Shown: one piece after another, positions 40,564 to 44,021 of the stretch
Position numbering within the stretch: the first letter of the stretch is position 1
How the letters are laid out: each line of letters starts with the position of its first letter
DNA from: Allopseudospirillum japonicum
Lineage (GTDB): Bacteria > Pseudomonadota > Gammaproteobacteria > Pseudomonadales > Halomonadaceae
Reading direction: 5' to 3'
Length of the DNA stretch: 44,021 nucleotides
NCBI RefSeq assembly: GCF_900108915.1
Contig: NZ_FNYH01000016.1
Coordinates: forward strand, 1-44,021
Position numbers and translations under genes: made by a program
Notes under the pieces: model-generated
The model's input: the letters and a program-made list of their open reading frames with translations, nothing else
Told to the model about the DNA's origin: nothing
Databases searched by the model: none

Positions 40564-41883
40564 ATGAAGCGAATAATAAAGCGTCAGACTTGGTTGAAGG
40601 CTGTCATCGGTATTTGTGTATTAGGTACGCATGCTTACGCGCAGGATGAGCTAGATATCTCAGCAGTGCAAGCTGCTTTAGCTGCGGGTGAAGTACAAAC
40701 GCTTTACCAAAAGATGCAAGCCCTAGAAGCCAAGTATGCAGGCGAGGTGACTTTCGATGCTTTATTAGGCCAAGTCGCTTTAGCTGCGGATGATCCTGCG
40801 TATGCTACTTGGGTGCTGGAGCGTGTACTTTTACTGGCCCCTTATCATGCAGAAGCACGTTTAGATTTAGCCCGTGCTTACTTAGCATTGGGCAACTACC
40901 TTGGCGCACAAGAGCAATTACATGCCTTACTGGCGTTAAAGCCACCCGCATCAGCACAAGCGGCTATCGAATATTACTTAGCACAAACTGAACAAGCCTT
41001 AGCGCCTGCACAAGATGCTGATTATATTCTGCTCGTGTTGGCGCAAGGTTACAATGATAATGCTTCTGCTTATCCTCAACTTGATCTGGGTTTACTGAGC
41101 CTAGATGAAATTGCCTCACCCTATACCCGATTACAAGGGGTCTATCAGTACCAGAAGGCTTGGGATACTCACCAAGCATTTCAATGGACTACCTCTTGGT
41201 CAGAACAAAAGCACTGGCGCACACAGGCACAAGCCTTTGATACCCGTTTGTTAAATAGCCAATGGGCATGGCAAGTTTTTGAAGATACCAAAAATTATTG
41301 GCAGGTCTTTACAGAAGCCGGTGTGCTTTGGCTCGATGACGATAATTATCGACAGCATTATGGTGTAGGGGCGCGCGCTGTATGGCAGTTGAATAAAACC
41401 CATCAGTTGATCAGCCGTCAAAGTTTACGGGATTATCATTTTGACAGCCGAAAATCTGAATATACAGAGCTCAGTTGGCAGCTTGACTGGCGTTATCAAC
41501 CTCACCCTCGTTGGCGCCTTGATACCTCCTTGGCTTTAGCAACTGAAGAAGCAGATCAACAAAAACCTAATGGAGATGCTTGGTCTTGGGAAGCAGGATT
41601 TGGGGTGGAATACGTAGTGGCGCCAGCACATATTTTGGCGGCAGACTATAGTTATCAATTCAAAGATTATTCTCATTATTATGCAGAAGGCTTACGTTAT
41701 TTACCGGGCTTTGATGTAAAACGTGAAGATAAACGCCAAAGTGCCTCTATAAGCTGGCGGTGGCAATGGAATTCGCATTGGCAAATGGTCTTAAGTGGGC
41801 ATTGGTACGAGCAAGATGCCAACCTGCCTTTATACACCTATGATCAGTATCAAGCTGTCCTGAGTTTAAGTTATTTTCACTAA
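40564..41883 (+). CDS. TPR domain outer-membrane beta-barrel protein, Slam-like architecture
   Basis: Not assigned to a known gene. The 439-residue product has a signal peptide (residues 1-26, cleavage after AYA), an alpha-helical TPR-like domain (~30-155, with YATWVLERVLLLAPYHAEA and ARLDLARAYLALGNYLGAQEQL), then ~280 residues of alternating, Trp- and Tyr-rich beta strands and hairpin turns ending YQAVLSLSYFH. This order, periplasmic TPR followed by a C-terminal barrel, is that of Slam/DUF560 translocators that move surface lipoproteins through the outer membrane. It lies 24 bp upstream of an exported FecR-repeat protein, a possible substrate or partner. The family assignment is by architecture only; an unrelated porin-like protein is possible. 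Confidence 0.7.
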   Translation: MKRIIKRQTWLKAVIGICVLGTHAYAQDELDISAVQAALAAGEVQTLYQKMQALEAKYAGEVTFDALLGQVALAADDPAYATWVLERVLLLAPYHAEARLDLARAYLALGNYLGAQEQLHALLALKPPASAQAAIEYYLAQTEQALAPAQDADYILLVLAQGYNDNASAYPQLDLGLLSLDEIASPYTRLQGVYQYQKAWDTHQAFQWTTSWSEQKHWRTQAQAFDTRLLNSQWAWQVFEDTKNYWQVFTEAGVLWLDDDNYRQHYGVGARAVWQLNKTHQLISRQSLRDYHFDSRKSEYTELSWQLDWRYQPHPRWRLDTSLALATEEADQQKPNGDAWSWEAGFGVEYVVAPAHILAADYSYQFKDYSHYYAEGLRYLPGFDVKREDKRQSASISWRWQWNSHWQMVLSGHWYEQDANLPLYTYDQYQAVLSLSYFH

Positions 41884-41907
41884 GCCGCAGCGATATGAGG
41901 TTTTTCT

Positions 41908-44021
41908 ATGTTGTCCTTGCGTTCTGTGTTTTCCATACATCCTTTGGGGCTGATTGCTGTGCTGGGTTTGGCAAGTCCCCAAGTACAGGCTAAGGCTGAG
42001 GCAATTGCACAAGTGACTTTTGCACATGGGCAAGCACTTAGCCTCACCCGTGATCAGCAAACATTCGATCATGTCACTAAGGGAGAGGCTTTATTTGTGG
42101 GGGATTTGTTGACTACAGGGTCAGCAAGTGTCATTCAAATTCGTTACCAAGATGGTGCACGTTTTGCATTACGTCCTCACTCTCAATTGCGTCTTGATAC
42201 CTTTGAGTATCAACCAGAGAAAGCAGAGGCTAACCAGTCAAGTACCACCTTGTTGCAAGGAGGGTTGCGTGCGATTAGTGGTGCCATTGGTAAGCTCAAT
42301 CCACAAGGTGTGAGTTATAAAACACCAGTTGCCACTATGGGGATTCGTGGTACGGATATAGATATTTTACATATCCCAGAACAAGGTCACCCAGATTATC
42401 CATATCAAGTACCGGGCTCTTATCTCAGTGTGAATTCTGGGCAAGCCTTTATGCAGGTAGCCGAGCACTTAAAAATGATTGATGCCGGCCAGACTTTATT
42501 TACTGATGGACGTGTCGAGCCTATTTTAAGTCCGCGTCCACAGGGTGAAGCTCGTAGTATGAGTTTGCCTGCACAAGCACCCCAAACAGCTTCATCAGAG
42601 GCCGCTAATCAGAAGCTAGGGGATGCTTTACAAGAAAAATTGCTTGATTATCAAGTGCCTCAGCCCTTGCCTGAACCTGAGCCAGAACCACCTCAGACAC
42701 CTGAAATACCTGTAGAAGAAGATAAAGATCCCTCAGATTGGCTTGATGGTTCCGGATCAGGTGTAGTTGTTGATGATAGCTATTATCCACAGCCACCAGA
42801 CTCAGAAACACCAGACTCAGAAACACCAGACTCAGAAACATCAGATTCAGAAACACCAGACTCAGAAACACCAGACTCAGAAACACCAGACTCAGAAACA
42901 CCAGACTCAGAAACATCAGATTCAGAAACACCAGACTCAGAAACACCAGACTCAGAAACACCAGACTCAGAAACACCAGACTCAGAAACACCAGACTCAG
43001 AAACACCAGACTCAGAAACACCAGATTCAGAAACACCAGATTCAGAAACACCAGATTCAGAAACACCAGATTCAGAAACACCAGATTCAGAAGCATCAGG
43101 TTCAGCAATGCCAGACGTAGAAACATCGGGTTCAGCAATGCCAGACCTAGAAACACCAGATTCAGAAACACCAGACTCAGAAACACCAGATTCAGAAACA
43201 CCAGATTCAGAAACACCAGACTCAGAAACATCAGATTCAGAAACATCAGATTCAGAAACGACAGACTCAGAAACGACAGACTCAGAAACGACAGACTCAG
43301 AAACGACAGACTCAGAAACGACAGACTCAGAAACGACAGACTCAGAAACGACAGACTCAGAAACGACAGACTCAGAAACGACAGACTCAGAAACCTGCAC
43401 TTTGAATTGTGATAATGAACAGAGTCAGGGAAATGGCCAGGATAAAGATTCGCCTGATGACCATGATAAGGGTTATGGTAACGATGAAACTGGGCCAGAT
43501 AATGGCAATGGCGGTAACACTAATAATAACGGCAATAACGGCAATAACGGCAATAACGGCAATAACGGCAATAACGGCAATAACGGCAATAACGGCAATA
43601 ACGGCAATAACGGCAATAACGGCAATAACGGCAATAACGGCAATAACGGCAATAACGACAGCAGTGACAGCAGTGACAGCAGTGACAGCAGTGACAGCAG
43701 TGACAGCAGTGACAGCAGTGACAGCAGTGACAGCAGTGACAGCAGTGGCAACAGTGGCAACAGTGGCAACAGTGGCAACAGTGGCAACAGTGGCAACAGT
43801 GGCAACAGCGGCAACAGCGGCAACAGCGGCAACAAGAAAAGCCTAGATTCTGTTTCTGTGAATCGTCTAAGCTCCTCTGCAGAAATAGGCGATATAGACA
43901 GTCGTTATCATACAGAAGTACAAGGCGTGCCTGTGTACTGGGGGCGTTGGAGTCGTCCTCAAGCCGGTTTAGCTACGCAAAAAGGTTTTTATATTGAAAG
44001 TGAACACAGCCTTGCTTTGGA
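41908..44021 (+). CDS. Exported FecR-domain protein with long low-complexity repeats (3' end beyond window)
   Basis: Open from the ATG at 41908 (after ATGAGG) to the window end: 704 codons, incomplete. Signal peptide ~1-28 (cleavage after VQA), no lipobox. A FecR domain covers ~35-190, with YQDGARFALRPHSQL, LLQGGLRAISG and TPVATMGIRGTD (139-150). A proline/glutamate linker follows (~251-270), then 40 pentapeptides P/S/T-D-S-E-T (297-496), a CTLNC pair (497-501), NNG repeats (540-583), DSS repeats (584-613), GNS repeats (614-640), and a folded-looking C-terminal segment with PVYWGRWSRP. Classical FecR domains signal from the periplasm to ECF sigma factors; here there is no sigma factor or membrane segment, so a surface or structural role is more likely. 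Confidence 0.85.
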   Translation, partial: MLSLRSVFSIHPLGLIAVLGLASPQVQAKAEAIAQVTFAHGQALSLTRDQQTFDHVTKGEALFVGDLLTTGSASVIQIRYQDGARFALRPHSQLRLDTFEYQPEKAEANQSSTTLLQGGLRAISGAIGKLNPQGVSYKTPVATMGIRGTDIDILHIPEQGHPDYPYQVPGSYLSVNSGQAFMQVAEHLKMIDAGQTLFTDGRVEPILSPRPQGEARSMSLPAQAPQTASSEAANQKLGDALQEKLLDYQVPQPLPEPEPEPPQTPEIPVEEDKDPSDWLDGSGSGVVVDDSYYPQPPDSETPDSETPDSETSDSETPDSETPDSETPDSETPDSETSDSETPDSETPDSETPDSETPDSETPDSETPDSETPDSETPDSETPDSETPDSETPDSEASGSAMPDVETSGSAMPDLETPDSETPDSETPDSETPDSETPDSETSDSETSDSETTDSETTDSETTDSETTDSETTDSETTDSETTDSETTDSETTDSETCTLNCDNEQSQGNGQDKDSPDDHDKGYGNDETGPDNGNGGNTNNNGNNGNNGNNGNNGNNGNNGNNGNNGNNGNNGNNGNNGNNGNNDSSDSSDSSDSSDSSDSSDSSDSSDSSDSSGNSGNSGNSGNSGNSGNSGNSGNSGNSGNKKSLDSVSVNRLSSSAEIGDIDSRYHTEVQGVPVYWGRWSRPQAGLATQKGFYIESEHSLAL
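42796..43395 (+). repeat. 40 tandem copies of a 15-bp repeat (pentapeptide P/S/T-D-S-E-T)
   Basis: The unit CCAGACTCAGAAACA is repeated 40 times in frame. The first block is mainly PDSET with a few SDSET; a degenerate block at 43081-43155 includes SGSAM twice; the last nine units are TDSET with the ACG codon. Neighbouring copies share synonymous variants (GAC or GAT, ACA or ACG), the mark of local duplication. Confidence 0.98.
43525..43656 (+). repeat. 9-bp tandem repeat AATAACGGC, 14 copies plus a partial one (Asn-Asn-Gly)
   Basis: Fourteen perfect in-frame copies encode (NNG)14 followed by NN. No sequence variation between copies, so the array is young or kept uniform. Confidence 0.98.
43657..43746 (+). 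repeat. 9-bp tandem repeat GACAGCAGT, 10 copies (Asp-Ser-Ser)
   Basis: Ten perfect in-frame copies encode (DSS)10, directly joined to the preceding NNG array. The tract is acidic and serine-rich, resembling Ser-Asp surface-protein stalks. Confidence 0.98.
43747..43827 (+). repeat. 9-bp tandem repeat GGCAACAGT/C, 9 copies (Gly-Asn-Ser)
   Basis: Six copies end in AGT and three in AGC, encoding (GNS)9, followed by GNK. The unit shares GGCAAC or AGCAGT parts with both preceding arrays, suggesting the three arose from one another. Confidence 0.97.

Noticed and set aside
41895-41993. Alternative ATG at 41895 giving a hydrophobic, signal-like 32-residue peptide
   Set aside because: It is out of frame with the FecR protein and stops after 32 codons; the ATG at 41908 in the long frame has its own signal peptide.
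42605-43400. Long ORFs on the minus strand (Leu/Phe/Val or Ser/Glu/Val repeats) and a Gln/Lys/His-repeat ORF on the plus strand over the pentapeptide array
   Set aside because: They are alternative readings of the 15-bp repeat. The frame starting at 41908 continues through the arrays with a signal peptide and FecR domain before them and a non-repetitive domain after, so it is the real one.
42796-43827. Possible CRISPR array
   Set aside because: The repeats are contiguous 15-bp and 9-bp units with no unique spacers, and they are in frame with a protein.
43409-43846. Plus-strand Thr/Ala/Ile/Val-repeat ORF and minus-strand Leu/Pro-repeat ORF over the 9-bp arrays
   Set aside because: Shadow frames of the NNG/DSS/GNS arrays; no ribosome binding site and no sequence beyond the repeats.

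Overview
This 44 kb window is a chromosomal segment of a gammaproteobacterium. The EF-Tu sequences, a birA-coaX pair ahead of a tRNA/tuf cluster, and PomA/PomB-type sodium stator genes all fit a marine or halophilic Oceanospirillales-like organism. The order is an inference from remembered family sequences and the genus cannot be fixed. Almost all of the window is the large transcription/translation supercluster, transcribed on the + strand.

Layout. Positions 1-97 are the 3' part of a 5S rRNA followed by a terminator. Next come birA and coaX (biotin ligase and type III pantothenate kinase), then tRNA-Tyr, tRNA-Gly and tRNA-Thr, a first EF-Tu gene (tuf1), tRNA-Trp, secE and nusG. The L11/L1, L10/L12 and rpoB-rpoC block runs from about 5.0 to 16.1 kb. 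The str block (rpsL, rpsG, fusA, tuf2) runs to 20.7 kb. The S10, spc and alpha blocks (rpsJ to rplQ) run to 34.5 kb without a missing gene, including rpmD and rpmJ, which are short and easily overlooked. Strong promoters are visible before the tRNA cluster, before tRNA-Trp, before rpsL and before rpsJ. Several leaders look like ribosomal-protein autoregulatory sites: an L1 site before rplK, a structured leader before rplJ, an S7-like site before rpsG, and a multi-hairpin spacer between rpsJ and rplC.

Downstream of a bidirectional terminator the strand switches to an ispA-dxs isoprenoid pair on the minus strand. It lacks the xseB gene often found with it and has a 25-codon leader ORF instead. 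On the + strand there follow a PomA/PomB-type flagellar stator pair, tRNA-Arg(CCG), bamD, a TPR plus outer-membrane beta-barrel protein, and a large FecR-domain exported protein that runs off the window end.

The most unusual region is 40.5-44.0 kb. A secreted TPR/beta-barrel protein lies 24 bp upstream of a signal-peptide-bearing FecR-domain protein. The FecR protein contains 40 in-frame copies of an acidic pentapeptide (P/S/T-D-S-E-T) followed by three successive 9-nt repeat arrays. This looks like a cell-surface export or display pair with a hypervariable stalk and is the best candidate here for an undescribed system. Other points of interest are a Gly-to-Ser change in a highly conserved EF-Tu motif in tuf1 but not tuf2, and a promoter placed so that its transcripts would start inside the left arm of the tuf1 terminator.
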